DNA from: Avimonoglobus sp965151315 | Lineage (GTDB): Bacteria; Bacillota; Clostridia; UBA1381 | NCBI GenBank assembly: GCA_965151315.1 | Contig: CBCTZG010000043.1 | Span: 1 to 22,811 of the forward strand | Reading direction: 5' to 3' | Length of the DNA: 22,811 bases | Shown: one piece after another, positions 1 to 7,636 of the stretch | Layout: the number at the start of each line of letters is the position of its first letter | How positions within the stretch are numbered: the first letter of the stretch is position 1 | Made by a program: the position numbers and the translations under genes | The notes under the pieces: model-generated | Database searches by the model: none | What the model was told of the DNA's origin: nothing | What the model saw: only the letters and a program-made list of their open reading frames with translations

Positions 1-200
1 GCCGGACCATTGCCAACGAGGCCTGCGACGCGGGCCGGATCCTGGCCAACGGCAAGCCGGCCAAGGCCTCGTACGACGTAAAGGCGGGGGATATTTTAGA
101 GATCAAGCTGGGGGAGCGGGTCTTGAAAGTAGAGGTTTTGCAGGTGGCGGAGCATGTTTTGAAAAATGACGCCGCCCTCTTGTACAAGGTTTTGTCATAA
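1..200 (+). CDS. rqcP: RqcP/YabO, S4-domain ribosome-associated quality control protein (3' part)
   Basis: The frame starting at base 3 is open to TAA at 198-200 and gives the last 65 residues of a small S4 RNA-binding protein; the start lies outside the window. The visible part includes RILANGKPAKAS followed by a KAGDILEIKLGER strand-turn region, typical of the second half of an S4 domain. RqcP (YabO in B. subtilis) binds stalled 50S subunits carrying peptidyl-tRNA and supports C-terminal alanine tailing by RqcH. The identification rests on size, the S4 pattern and position directly before yabP-yabQ-divIC-yabR, the B. subtilis order. The family is about 85-90 aa, so roughly 20-25 residues are missing. 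Confidence 0.85.
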   Translation, partial: RTIANEACDAGRILANGKPAKASYDVKAGDILEIKLGERVLKVEVLQVAEHVLKNDAALLYKVLS

Positions 201-271
201 AACCGGCGGCCTCGCGCATATATTGGTAAAAACAGGCCCAAGGGCCGAAAAGATATGCGGGAGGAATCAAA

Positions 272-565
272 ATGACGATTGAGGAACGGAAAATTCAAGT
301 CAAGCCCCAGGGGCAGAAGCTGACGCTGGAGAACCGGGAAAATCTGAGCGTGTCCGGTGTCCGGGATGTGGAAAGCTTTTCGGAAACGGCGGTTAGCCTG
401 GATACGGCCCTGGGGCGGCTGATCATCAAGGGCGAAAACCTGCGGATCAATAAGCTCAGTGTGGATACCGGAGACCTGAACCTGCTTGGCAAGGTGAATT
501 CCCTGGAATATGCCAAAAGTACCAAGCGGCAGAAGGGAAGTGTGCTGGAAAGCCTGTTTAAATAA
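272..565 (+). CDS. yabP: Sporulation protein YabP
   Basis: A 97-aa protein with the usual YabP length and pattern: a short charged N-terminus, then beta-rich segments (KLTLENRENLSVSGVRDVES; GRLIIKGENLRINKLSVDTG) and a basic C-terminus. YabP is expressed in the mother cell during sporulation in Bacillus, and its relatives (YqfC) belong to the same small beta-strand family. The molecular role is not well defined. A GGAGG at 261-265 lies 6 nt before the ATG. The 71-nt gap after rqcP contains a small GGCCC/GGGCC inverted repeat (235-246); I do not see a convincing sigma-E promoter there. yabQ starts 11 nt downstream, so the two are probably co-transcribed. Confidence 0.9.
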   Translation: MTIEERKIQVKPQGQKLTLENRENLSVSGVRDVESFSETAVSLDTALGRLIIKGENLRINKLSVDTGDLNLLGKVNSLEYAKSTKRQKGSVLESLFK

Positions 566-576
566 GGGGAGCCGCC

Positions 577-1155
577 GTGGGAGTACAGATCGCGGTGGAG
601 GTTTATGTCTTTTTGGGAATGGTTCTGCTGGGCGCGGGATGGGGATTTTTATTCGACCTGTTCCGTGTTTTCCGGCGTGTGGCCAAGCCTGGTTTTGTAG
701 CGGTCAGCATATCGGACCTGTTGTTTTGGGTCCTGTCCCTGGTGTTGGTATCGGGCACCATGCTGTATTTGAATAATGGGCAGCTCCGGTGGTATGTATT
801 TTTAGGCGTGATCCTGGGGAGCGTCCTCTATTTTTTGCTGCTGAGCAGGCTGCTTTTAACGGTTTTGGTCAAGCTGCTGGAATTTTTGTTGAAATTTCTC
901 CGGTTTATTTTTAAAATCCTCTTGACACCGGTTAGTTTTTTGTATAAAATTCTAATAGTACCGATTTGTGGACGTTTTCAGAAAATATTGAAAGCAGCCG
1001 CCGGCCGGACAAAACAAATTCTGAACCGAGGTAAGCCGCGTGAAAAAAGAGCTCACAAAAAAAGAAAAAAGAATCGTGGCCGGCGTATTCGCCGTGGCCA
1101 TGACGGCCATGCTGGTCAAAGGCGTTATGCAGCAGCCCCAGATCATCCAGAATGA
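577..1155 (+). CDS. yabQ: Spore cortex biosynthesis protein YabQ
   Basis: A 192-aa integral membrane protein starting with GTG behind AGGGGAG. It has about three to four hydrophobic stretches (roughly residues 5-25, 38-60, 66-90 and 95-125), then a very basic tail. YabQ is a mother-cell membrane protein needed for cortex formation in B. subtilis; position between yabP and divIC plus this topology support the call. The last 39 codons (from 1040) lie in another frame on top of the start of divIC, a 116-nt overlap. The overlapped tail (RKKNRGRRIRRGHDGHAG) is low-complexity and basic, so it may be an unselected extension rather than a conserved domain. Confidence 0.82.
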   Translation: MGVQIAVEVYVFLGMVLLGAGWGFLFDLFRVFRRVAKPGFVAVSISDLLFWVLSLVLVSGTMLYLNNGQLRWYVFLGVILGSVLYFLLLSRLLLTVLVKLLEFLLKFLRFIFKILLTPVSFLYKILIVPICGRFQKILKAAAGRTKQILNRGKPREKRAHKKRKKNRGRRIRRGHDGHAGQRRYAAAPDHPE

Positions 1156-1330
1156 GGATAAGATCGCGGAGCTCCACAGCCAGATCGACTATGAAAAGAA
1201 GCGTATGGCGGAAGTGGACGAACTCAAGCAGAAGGTCGATACGGACGAGTACATAGAAAAGGTCGCCCGGGAAAAGCTGGGTCTGATCAAAAACGACGAA
1301 ATCGTGTTTATTGACATATCCGGCGAATGA
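1040..1330 (+). CDS. divIC: Septum formation initiator DivIC/FtsB family
   Basis: A 96-aa bitopic membrane protein: basic cytoplasmic N-terminus (KKELTKKEKR), one membrane segment at about residues 12-28, a coiled coil at about 35-65 (NEDKIAELHSQIDYEKKRM), then the family's C-terminal signature DEYIEKVAREKLGLIKNDEIV. DivIC/FtsB bridges FtsL and DivIB/FtsQ in the divisome and helps activate septal peptidoglycan synthesis. The GTG start at 1040 has GAGG at 1027-1030, and the start lies inside the yabQ frame, which implies translational coupling. Between yabQ and yabR is its usual place in Firmicutes. Confidence 0.9.
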   Translation: MKKELTKKEKRIVAGVFAVAMTAMLVKGVMQQPQIIQNEDKIAELHSQIDYEKKRMAEVDELKQKVDTDEYIEKVAREKLGLIKNDEIVFIDISGE

Positions 1331-1381
1331 TCGGAAGCAAGCCGCACGAATCCATATTTTTGGGGAGGAAAATAGTTCAGT

Positions 1382-1837
1382 ATGCCGGTAGAGTTAGGAA
1401 AAATCGTGGAAGGAAAAGTAACCAACGTCATGCCCTTCGGCGCCTTTGTGGCGCTGCCGGAAAACCAGACGGGGCTGATCCATATTTCGGAGGTGGCCTC
1501 CGACTATGTCAAGGATATTCACGAGCATGTAAAGCAGGGGGACACTGTCCGGGTCAAGGTCATTAAAATTGACGATTCCGGCAAGATCAGCCTGTCTATG
1601 AAAAAGGCGGAAGAGAAAAAGCGGCCCCCGGAGCGGAAGCGGGAAGCGCCGCAGGCCCCTAAAGGCCCGATCCGGCCTATGGATATTGACTGGGGCAGCA
1701 AGAAAACCCAGGATATGTCCTTTGAGGATAAACTGAATAAATTCAAGCAGGACAGTGACGAGAAGATGCAGGCCCTGCGGCGGAGCAACGATTCCAAGCG
1801 CTCCGGCGGGTATCATCGGGGCGGCGGTTCCTACTGA
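1382..1837 (+). CDS. yabR: S1 RNA-binding domain protein (YabR-like)
   Basis: A 151-aa protein with one S1 (OB-fold) domain at about residues 3-76: GKIVEGKVTNVMPFGAFVAL, then GLIHISEVA, VKQGDTVRVKVIKID and GKISLSMKKA. The remaining half is a charged, probably disordered tail rich in Lys/Arg/Pro, ending in a Gly-Arg-Tyr stretch (GGYHRGGGSY) that could add nonspecific RNA contacts. YabR-type proteins resemble the C-terminal S1 repeat of polynucleotide phosphorylase; their exact substrate is not established. GGGGAGGA lies about 12 nt before the ATG. It is the last gene of the cluster, followed 16 nt later by a terminator. Confidence 0.88.
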   Translation: MPVELGKIVEGKVTNVMPFGAFVALPENQTGLIHISEVASDYVKDIHEHVKQGDTVRVKVIKIDDSGKISLSMKKAEEKKRPPERKREAPQAPKGPIRPMDIDWGSKKTQDMSFEDKLNKFKQDSDEKMQALRRSNDSKRSGGYHRGGGSY

Positions 1838-1853
1838 GAATAGACGGCGCAAG

Positions 1854-1879
1854 AGAGGGGATATAGGTCCCCTCTTTTT
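1854..1879 (+). terminator. Rho-independent terminator after yabR
   Basis: Perfect 8-bp stem AGAGGGGA (1854-1861) / TCCCCTCT (1868-1875) with a 6-nt loop, running into a T tract. It separates the yab/divIC cluster from the NAD salvage gene. Confidence 0.85.
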
Positions 1880-1934
1880 GGCTTATTTAGGATACTCGCG
1901 CCTAGGCGTGGAATACACAAAAGGAGAAAAAGCA

Positions 1935-3383
1935 ATGCAGATGATGGACAACGAAAAAAACCTGACCATGCTGACAGATTTCTATGAATTTACCATGGCC
2001 AACGGATTCTTTGTGGAAGGCTTCCGGGACCGGATCGCCTATTTTGACATGTTTTACCGCACTGTTCCGGATAACGGCGGCTTTGCCATTATGGCCGGCG
2101 TGGAGCAGGTTGTGGAATATCTGAACAATCTGAAATTTACCCCGGAGGATATCGCGTATCTTCGGAGCAAAAAAATATTTGACGAGGCGTTTTTAGGGTA
2201 TTTGGAAAACTTCAAATTCCAGTGCGACGTATGGGCCATTCCGGAGGGGACGCCCATATTCCCCGGCGAGCCCATCGTGACTGTCCGGGGGCCAGTGGTG
2301 CAGGCCCAGTTTGTAGAGACAATGATCCTTTTGACCATTAACCATCAAAGCATGATCGCCACCAAGGCAAACCGGATCGTCCGGGCGGCGGCAGGCCGGC
2401 CGGTGATGGAGTTTGGCTCCCGCCGCTCCCAGGGGGCAGACGCGGCCATCCTGGGCGCCCGGGCGGCGTATATCGGCGGCTGTGTGGGAACGGCCTGCGC
2501 CATTGCGGACAAGCAGTACGGTGTACCGGCGCTGGGGACCATGGCCCACAGCTGGGTGCAGCTGTTTGATACGGAGTATGACGCGTTCCGTGCCTATGCC
2601 GAAACCTATCCGGACGCCTGTACGCTTTTGGTAGACACCTACAATGTGCTCAAATCCGGGATCCCTAACGCCATCCGGGTGTTCAATGATGTTTTGGTGC
2701 CCCGGGGTTTCCGGCCCAAGGGGGTGCGGATTGATTCCGGGGATATTACCTACCTTTCCCGGAAATGCCGAAAGATGCTGGACGAGGCGGGCTTTCCGGA
2801 CTGCCAGGTAGTAGCGTCCAATTCCCTGGACGAGTATATCATCCGGGATATGATCATGCAGGGCGCCCAGGTAGACTCCTTTGGGGTAGGCGAACGGCTG
2901 ATCACCTCTAAGTCTGCCCCGGTATTCGGCGGTGTGTACAAGCTGGTGGCGGTAGAGGATGCCGCCGGGGATATTATCCCCAAAATCAAGATCAGCGAAA
3001 ATGTGGCGAAAATCACCACACCGGGCTTTAAACAGGTCTATCGGCTGTATTCCAGGGAAACCTCCGCCGCGATTGCCGACGTAATCACGCTGCATGACGA
3101 GGTGGTTGACGGAGAACAGTATGAGCTGTTTGATCCGGAGCATACCTGGAAGCGGAAAACCGTGACGGATTTTTACGCCCGCCCCTTGTTAAAGCAGATG
3201 TTCAAGGCCGGCAAATGCATTTATGAAACGCCTTCCATTGAGGCCCTGCGGGAATACTGCCGGCTGGAGATCGACGGGCTCTGGGAGGAGGTCAGGCGGT
3301 TTGAGAATCCCCATCGGTATTATGTGGACATGTCAAAGGCGCTTTGGAAAATGAAATATGATATGCTGGAGCAATTCCAGTAA
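1935..3383 (+). CDS. pncB: Nicotinate phosphoribosyltransferase
   Basis: Converts nicotinate and PRPP, with ATP, into nicotinate mononucleotide, the entry step of the Preiss-Handler NAD salvage pathway in the cytoplasm. The 482-aa product begins with LTDFYEFTMANGFF, the hallmark N-terminus of the family, and carries EFGSRRSQGADAA, the catalytic-histidine region GTMAHSWVQLF, and the phosphate-binding segment GVRIDSGDITYLSR. The frame is open back to 1755, but AAGGAG at 1921-1926 sits 8 nt before the ATG at 1935, and the upstream extension would cross the terminator at 1854-1879. The length fits the Firmicutes form. tsaC starts 11 nt downstream, so it may lead that operon. Confidence 0.95.
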   Translation: MQMMDNEKNLTMLTDFYEFTMANGFFVEGFRDRIAYFDMFYRTVPDNGGFAIMAGVEQVVEYLNNLKFTPEDIAYLRSKKIFDEAFLGYLENFKFQCDVWAIPEGTPIFPGEPIVTVRGPVVQAQFVETMILLTINHQSMIATKANRIVRAAAGRPVMEFGSRRSQGADAAILGARAAYIGGCVGTACAIADKQYGVPALGTMAHSWVQLFDTEYDAFRAYAETYPDACTLLVDTYNVLKSGIPNAIRVFNDVLVPRGFRPKGVRIDSGDITYLSRKCRKMLDEAGFPDCQVVASNSLDEYIIRDMIMQGAQVDSFGVGERLITSKSAPVFGGVYKLVAVEDAAGDIIPKIKISENVAKITTPGFKQVYRLYSRETSAAIADVITLHDEVVDGEQYELFDPEHTWKRKTVTDFYARPLLKQMFKAGKCIYETPSIEALREYCRLEIDGLWEEVRRFENPHRYYVDMSKALWKMKYDMLEQFQ

Positions 3384-3394
3384 AGGATTAGACT

Positions 3395-4429
3395 ATGGAG
3401 ACGAAAATCATTCAAATTGACGAGGAAAATATTGACGCGGCCCAAATGGCGGAGATGGGCGCGGTGATCGCCGGGGGAGGGCTGGTGGCCTTCCCTACGG
3501 AAACTGTTTACGGCCTGGGCGCAAACGCCCTGGACGAAAGAGCCGTGGGCAGGATTTTCGCGGCAAAGGGCAGGCCGGCGGATAACCCGCTGATCGTGCA
3601 TGTTGCCGATTTGGCGGGGACGGAGCGGATCGTCCGAGAGATCCCGACAGCGGCAGCCGCGCTGTTCGCGGCCTTTTCACCAGGGCCCCTGACAGTCATT
3701 ATGCCCAAGGCACCGGGGCTGAACGGTGCGGTGACGGCCGGGCTGGACACGGTAGCAGTGCGGATCCCGGCGCATAAGACCGCCCAGGCCTTGATCCGGG
3801 CCGCCGGGGTGCCGATTGCGGCGCCCAGCGGGAACCTGTCGGGGAAGCCCAGCCCCACCAAGCCCGAACATATCCTCCAGGATATGAACGGCCGTGCGGA
3901 CGCCATTATTTTAGGCGGCGACTGCGCCGTGGGCGTAGAGTCCACGGTAGTGGATGTAACCGGGCCTGTGCCGGTGATCCTGCGGCCGGGGGGAATTACC
4001 CGACAAATGATGGAGGCCGTGGCGGGGCCGGTGGAGATCGACCGGCATGTGCTGGAGGACGTACAGGAACAGGATCGGCCCAAATGCCCTGGGATGAAAT
4101 ATAAGCATTATGCGCCGGACGCGGAGGTGACTGTCGTCGCTGGAGCGCTTTCGGCTGTGCGGGAGAAGATCAAAGCGCTGCTTCAGGACCAGTCCGGCAA
4201 GAAAACCGGCGTTTTGGCCTATGCCGGCGGCACGTATCCGGCGGATATGGTGCTGTCTGCCGGCAGAAACAACCAGGACTATGCGAAAAATCTGTTCGGC
4301 GCGCTCCGGGCCTTTGACCAAGCGGGGATCGAGGTCGTTTTCGCGGAGTTCTGCGGGGATGCCGGTTTTGGCCTGGCGGTGCGCAACCGATTGTATAAAT
4401 CGGCGGCCGGCCGGGTGATCAATGTTTAA
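3395..4429 (+). CDS. tsaC: L-threonylcarbamoyladenylate synthase (TsaC/Sua5, long form)
   Basis: Makes threonylcarbamoyl-AMP from threonine, bicarbonate and ATP, the first step of t6A formation at position 37 of ANN-decoding tRNAs. The YrdC domain spans about residues 12-205, with GLVAFPTETVYGLGANA, KGRPADNPLIVHV, FSPGPLTVIMP and APSGNLSGKPSPT, a set of substrate- and ATP-binding signatures. The C-terminal Sua5 domain follows a linker with CPGMKYKHYAPDAEV. At 344 aa it is the two-domain Sua5/YwlC form rather than the short E. coli TsaC. It starts 11 nt after pncB, and the arginine phosphatase gene follows 18 nt after its stop. B. subtilis also has ywlC near ywlE. Confidence 0.95.
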   Translation: METKIIQIDEENIDAAQMAEMGAVIAGGGLVAFPTETVYGLGANALDERAVGRIFAAKGRPADNPLIVHVADLAGTERIVREIPTAAAALFAAFSPGPLTVIMPKAPGLNGAVTAGLDTVAVRIPAHKTAQALIRAAGVPIAAPSGNLSGKPSPTKPEHILQDMNGRADAIILGGDCAVGVESTVVDVTGPVPVILRPGGITRQMMEAVAGPVEIDRHVLEDVQEQDRPKCPGMKYKHYAPDAEVTVVAGALSAVREKIKALLQDQSGKKTGVLAYAGGTYPADMVLSAGRNNQDYAKNLFGALRAFDQAGIEVVFAEFCGDAGFGLAVRNRLYKSAAGRVINV

Positions 4430-4447
4430 GAAAATGAGGAAAGATCA

Positions 4448-4897
4448 ATGAATATTTTATTTGTATGCACAGGCAATACCTGCCGGAGCCCCATGGCGGC
4501 GGGGATCATGAATCAAATCGCCATGGAACGGGGGCTGGATGTACGGATCGAGTCGGCGGGGATCTTCGCCCAGGAGGGTGAACCTGCCAGTACCGAGGCC
4601 ATTCTGGCGGTGAAAAAATACGGCGTGGATTTGCTGGGCCACCACGCTCAGCCGATCAATACAGAACTTTTGGAAAAAAGCGACCTGATCCTGACCATGA
4701 CCCCGGCCCATAAGCTGGTTTTCGCCCAGGCCGCGCCGGAGAAAACCTTTACCCTTTGTGAATATGCCGGCCTGCCGGGGGATATCGCCGATCCTTTCGG
4801 CGGGGACGTGGCGGAATATGAGGCGTGTGCGGCGCAGATCTACGACGCTTTGGTCAAGGTCGCCGATCGAATTGAAAAGGAAACGAAGCATGATTGA
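4448..4897 (+). CDS. ywlE: Protein arginine phosphatase, YwlE-type low-molecular-weight phosphatase
   Basis: A 149-aa low-molecular-weight phosphatase. The P-loop CTGNTCRSPMA places nucleophile Cys7, Thr11 and Arg13 exactly as in B. subtilis YwlE, and Asp115 in ADPFGG is the expected general acid. Thr at position 11, where tyrosine phosphatases usually carry Ile or Leu, is the residue known to favour phosphoarginine, so arginine phosphatase is preferred over tyrosine phosphatase. In B. subtilis this enzyme reverses McsB arginine phosphorylation, which tags proteins for ClpCP. No mcsB is in this window. It overlaps rimI by 8 nt. Confidence 0.9.
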   Translation: MNILFVCTGNTCRSPMAAGIMNQIAMERGLDVRIESAGIFAQEGEPASTEAILAVKKYGVDLLGHHAQPINTELLEKSDLILTMTPAHKLVFAQAAPEKTFTLCEYAGLPGDIADPFGGDVAEYEACAAQIYDALVKVADRIEKETKHD

Positions 4898-5336
4898 GGT
4901 TCGGCGGATGTACCCGGAAGACATCCCGGCGGTAGCCGCGCTGGATCAGGCCTGTTTCAGTGTTCCCTGGTCAGCGCAGTCGTTCCGAGCGGAGCTGGAA
5001 AACCCCATTACTGTATATTTTGTGGCCTGTGCGGGGGAGAAAATTGCGGGCTACTGTGGCTTCTGGCAGGTGGCGGACGAGGGCCATATCACCAATGTGG
5101 CGGTACTGGAGCGGTACCGCCGGCAGGGTGTGGGCAGCCGGCTGGTGGCGCAGATGAAACAATATGCAAAAACGGCCGGGCTGACTTTGATGACGCTGGA
5201 GGTGCGTCCCAGCAACCAGGCGGCGGTGCGTCTGTATGAAAAATATGGATTTTCCGCTATTGGCCGCCGGAAAAATTATTATCAGAAGCCGGCGGAGGAC
5301 GCGCTGATCATGACAATGTATTTTGATCAGGAATAA
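4890..5336 (+). CDS. rimI: Ribosomal protein alanine N-acetyltransferase RimI-like (GNAT)
   Basis: A 148-aa GNAT enzyme. Seen: VRRMYPEDIPAVAALDQACF at the N-terminus, the acetyl-CoA pyrophosphate loop YRRQGVGSRLV (R/Q-x-x-G-x-G) at about 76-86, and the C-terminal RPSNQAAVRLYEKYGFSAIG typical of RimI. RimI acetylates the N-terminal alanine of ribosomal protein bS18 in E. coli; substrates in Firmicutes are less certain. The frame is open further upstream, but the ATG at 4890 is the start that matches RimI and overlaps the ywlE stop. Position right before tsaD is typical for rimI. Confidence 0.92.
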   Translation: MIEVRRMYPEDIPAVAALDQACFSVPWSAQSFRAELENPITVYFVACAGEKIAGYCGFWQVADEGHITNVAVLERYRRQGVGSRLVAQMKQYAKTAGLTLMTLEVRPSNQAAVRLYEKYGFSAIGRRKNYYQKPAEDALIMTMYFDQE

Positions 5337-5347
5337 AGGGAGAAACG

Positions 5348-6358
5348 ATGGATACTTTGATTTTAGGAATTGAGAGCTCCTGCGATGAAACCGCGGCGGC
5401 TGTAGTAAAAAATGGACGGCAGGTACTGTCGAATGTCATTAACACGCAAATTGACTTGCATAAAAAGTTTGGCGGCGTAGTGCCGGAGATCGCGTCTAGG
5501 AAGCATATTGAGAGCATTGACCCGGTCATCGATGAAGCGCTGGAAACGGCGGGGGTGACCCTGTCGGAAATCGACGCCGTTGCCGTGACCTACGGCCCGG
5601 GGCTGGTGGGAGCGCTGTTAGTCGGTGTATCCGAGGCCAAGGCCCTGGCCTATGGCGCTGGGAAGCCATTGGTGCCGGTTCATCACATCAAAGGGCATAT
5701 CATGGCCAATTTTATTGCCCATCCGGAGCTGGAGCCGCCGTTTGTGTGCCTGGTTGCTTCCGGCGGGCACAGCCATATTGTGGAAGTAGAAAGCTATACC
5801 AGCTTCCGGGTGCTGGGCCGGACGCGGGATGACGCGGCGGGCGAGGCGTTTGATAAAATCGCTCGGGTGCTTGGGCTGGGATATCCCGGCGGGCCGTTGA
5901 TTGACAGCCTGGCAAAAAACGGAAATCCGGAAGCTATCCGGTTCCCCCGGGTGCGGATGGAAGGGGGATCCCTGGATTTCAGCTTCAGCGGCGTGAAAAC
6001 CGCGGTGATCAACTATCTGCATAAGGCGGAACAAGCGCAGGAGCCCATAAATCCAGCGGATGTGGCGGCCAGCTTCCAGTGCGCCGTGACCGATGTATTG
6101 TGTGAGCATACCTTAGAGGCCGCAGCCCAGTGCGGCGCAGGGCTGGTGGCTTTGGCCGGCGGCGTGGCAGCCAATTCGGACCTGCGGGCAAAAATGGCCC
6201 GGGAAGGGGAAAAGCAAGGGCTTCGGGTGGTTTATCCGCCGCCGGCGCTGTGTACGGACAACGCCGCTATGATCGCCTGCGCCGGGTATTACGCTTATAT
6301 GGCGGGAAATACGGCGGGGATGGATTTAAACGCAGTACCTGCACTGCCGTTGGAGTAA
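5348..6358 (+). CDS. tsaD: tRNA N6-adenosine threonylcarbamoyltransferase
   Basis: Transfers the threonylcarbamoyl group from TC-AMP to A37 of tRNA, acting with TsaB and TsaE. The 336-aa product starts LGIESSCDETAAAVV, the ASKHA nucleotide-binding signature. The metal ligands HxxxH are at about His113 and His117 (HHIKGHI), with LVASGGHSHIVEV, GEAFDKIARVLGLGYPGGP, the GGVAANSDLR loop and CTDNAAMIA near the C-terminus. Full length. An AGGGAG at 5337-5342 precedes the ATG. It ends the operon that also contains tsaC, and a strong terminator begins 6 nt after its stop. Confidence 0.97.
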   Translation: MDTLILGIESSCDETAAAVVKNGRQVLSNVINTQIDLHKKFGGVVPEIASRKHIESIDPVIDEALETAGVTLSEIDAVAVTYGPGLVGALLVGVSEAKALAYGAGKPLVPVHHIKGHIMANFIAHPELEPPFVCLVASGGHSHIVEVESYTSFRVLGRTRDDAAGEAFDKIARVLGLGYPGGPLIDSLAKNGNPEAIRFPRVRMEGGSLDFSFSGVKTAVINYLHKAEQAQEPINPADVAASFQCAVTDVLCEHTLEAAAQCGAGLVALAGGVAANSDLRAKMAREGEKQGLRVVYPPPALCTDNAAMIACAGYYAYMAGNTAGMDLNAVPALPLE

Positions 6359-6363
6359 TCGTG

Positions 6364-6387
6364 AAAAGACGCCTTGGCGTCTTTTTT
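6364..6387 (+). terminator. Rho-independent terminator after tsaD
   Basis: Stem AAAAGACGC (6364-6372) / GCGTCTTTT (6377-6385) with a CTTG loop, continuing into a run of six T (6382-6387). It separates the tsaD operon from the regulator-ftsEX operon. Confidence 0.93.
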
Positions 6388-6446
6388 GTGTAAAATGTTA
6401 ACAAACTGAAAATTTTTTAAAAAAGACGTAATTTTTCGTAAAAACC

Positions 6447-6475
6447 TGTACATTATTTTTATTTTATGATATAAT
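6447..6475 (+). promoter_or_regulatory. Sigma-A promoter for the cdaR-ftsEX operon
   Basis: A -35 of TGTACA (6447-6452, 4 of 6), a 17-bp spacer and a perfect TATAAT (6470-6475) preceded by TGA, which makes an extended -10. The predicted start near 6482 leaves a leader of about 55 nt before the regulator, with AGAGGAGG at 6521-6528. The surrounding DNA is AT-rich. Confidence 0.75.
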
Positions 6476-6536
6476 CGTAGTAGTTTTGTAATGATTTCGT
6501 GGGGCTAAAATTGAAGAATCAGAGGAGGATGTCGAT

Positions 6537-7622
6537 ATGATCAGCAAGGCATTTCAAAATATTGTTTCTCAAATGGCAGAGGTTTTCCAGAAACGGTTTG
6601 GGATTACAGACGCCCAGGGATTGGTTTTGGCGTCCAACGGGGTGGATATTACGGTAGAAACGGCGGATGAGCTGATTTATGCAGCCAGCAATGACGATAA
6701 AATGTTTTTTAAAAGCGGGTATACGGTGCGGCAGCTGTCCGGCAAGCCCTATCCTGAGTATATTGTATATGTGGAGGGGACAGACGAGATCTCCAAGTAT
6801 TGCTGTAACGCCGTGGCGGTAGCGGCTAATAACGTGCGCCTGTATTATGATGAGAAATATGATAAGACCATTTTCATGCAGAATATTATTTTCGATAACA
6901 TGCTGGCCTTTGATTTGCATCAAAAGGCCCATGAGCTCCATGTGGAGGTGGACGTGCCCCGGGCGGTATTTTTTATCAAAGCGCTGAAAAAGGGCGAGAT
7001 GGGTCTGTATGAGGTGGTCCGCAACATTTTCCCGGACAAGGAACGGGATTTTATCGTGAATATTGACAGTGAGAATATTGTGCTTATTAAGGAACTGAAG
7101 GAAGTCCTGACCTGTGAGGAATTAGACGAGATGGCCCAGTCTATTTTAGATACCATCCATTCCGAGACGATGATGAACGTCCTCATCGGCATCAGCACCG
7201 TGGCGGAATCCATTACCCAGCTGAACAATGCCTATAAGGAGGCCCAGGTTGCCTTGGAGGTAGGCAAGGTATTTGATGAGGAAAAGTATATCCTGAACTA
7301 TGAAAACCTGGGGATCGGCCGGCTGATTTACCAGCTGCCCATTAAGCTTTGCGAGCTGTTTTTGCAGGAGGTATTCAAGAAGGGTGACATTACCCTGCTG
7401 GATAATGAGACCATTCTGACCATCAATAAATTCTTTGAAAATGATTTAAATGTGTCGGAAACCTCCCGGCAGCTGTTTGTACACCGGAATACCCTGGTCT
7501 ACCGGCTGGAAAAGATCTATAAGCTGACCGGCCTGGATCTGCGCAAATTTGACCAGGCGATCGTGTTCAAGGTAGCGATGATGGTGCACAAGTATCTTGT
7601 GTCCAATTCCATGAAAAACTAA
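6537..7622 (+). CDS. CdaR/PucR-family transcriptional regulator
   Basis: A 361-aa regulator. Residues about 1-130 resemble the putative sugar diacid-recognition (CdaR) N-terminal domain (ITDAQGLVLASNGVD), followed by a GGDEF-like middle domain and a PucR C-terminal helix-turn-helix at about 300-350: FFENDLNVSETSRQLFVHRN, then TLVYRLEKIYKLTGLDLR. CdaR in E. coli senses glycerate/galactarate, but no sugar-acid genes are nearby; instead ftsE starts 14 nt after the stop. I infer a role tied to envelope or division control; the effector is unknown. An N-terminal membrane segment is not evident, so it is presumably cytosolic. The name should not be taken to mean a diacid sensor. Confidence 0.85.
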   Translation: MISKAFQNIVSQMAEVFQKRFGITDAQGLVLASNGVDITVETADELIYAASNDDKMFFKSGYTVRQLSGKPYPEYIVYVEGTDEISKYCCNAVAVAANNVRLYYDEKYDKTIFMQNIIFDNMLAFDLHQKAHELHVEVDVPRAVFFIKALKKGEMGLYEVVRNIFPDKERDFIVNIDSENIVLIKELKEVLTCEELDEMAQSILDTIHSETMMNVLIGISTVAESITQLNNAYKEAQVALEVGKVFDEEKYILNYENLGIGRLIYQLPIKLCELFLQEVFKKGDITLLDNETILTINKFFENDLNVSETSRQLFVHRNTLVYRLEKIYKLTGLDLRKFDQAIVFKVAMMVHKYLVSNSMKN

Positions 7623-7636
7623 GGTGAGATAAAGGC

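Noticed and set aside
1755..1934. N-terminal extension of the nicotinate phosphoribosyltransferase frame
   Set aside because: It overlaps the yabR 3' end and a terminator, while ATG 1935 has a good ribosome binding site and the family N-terminus.
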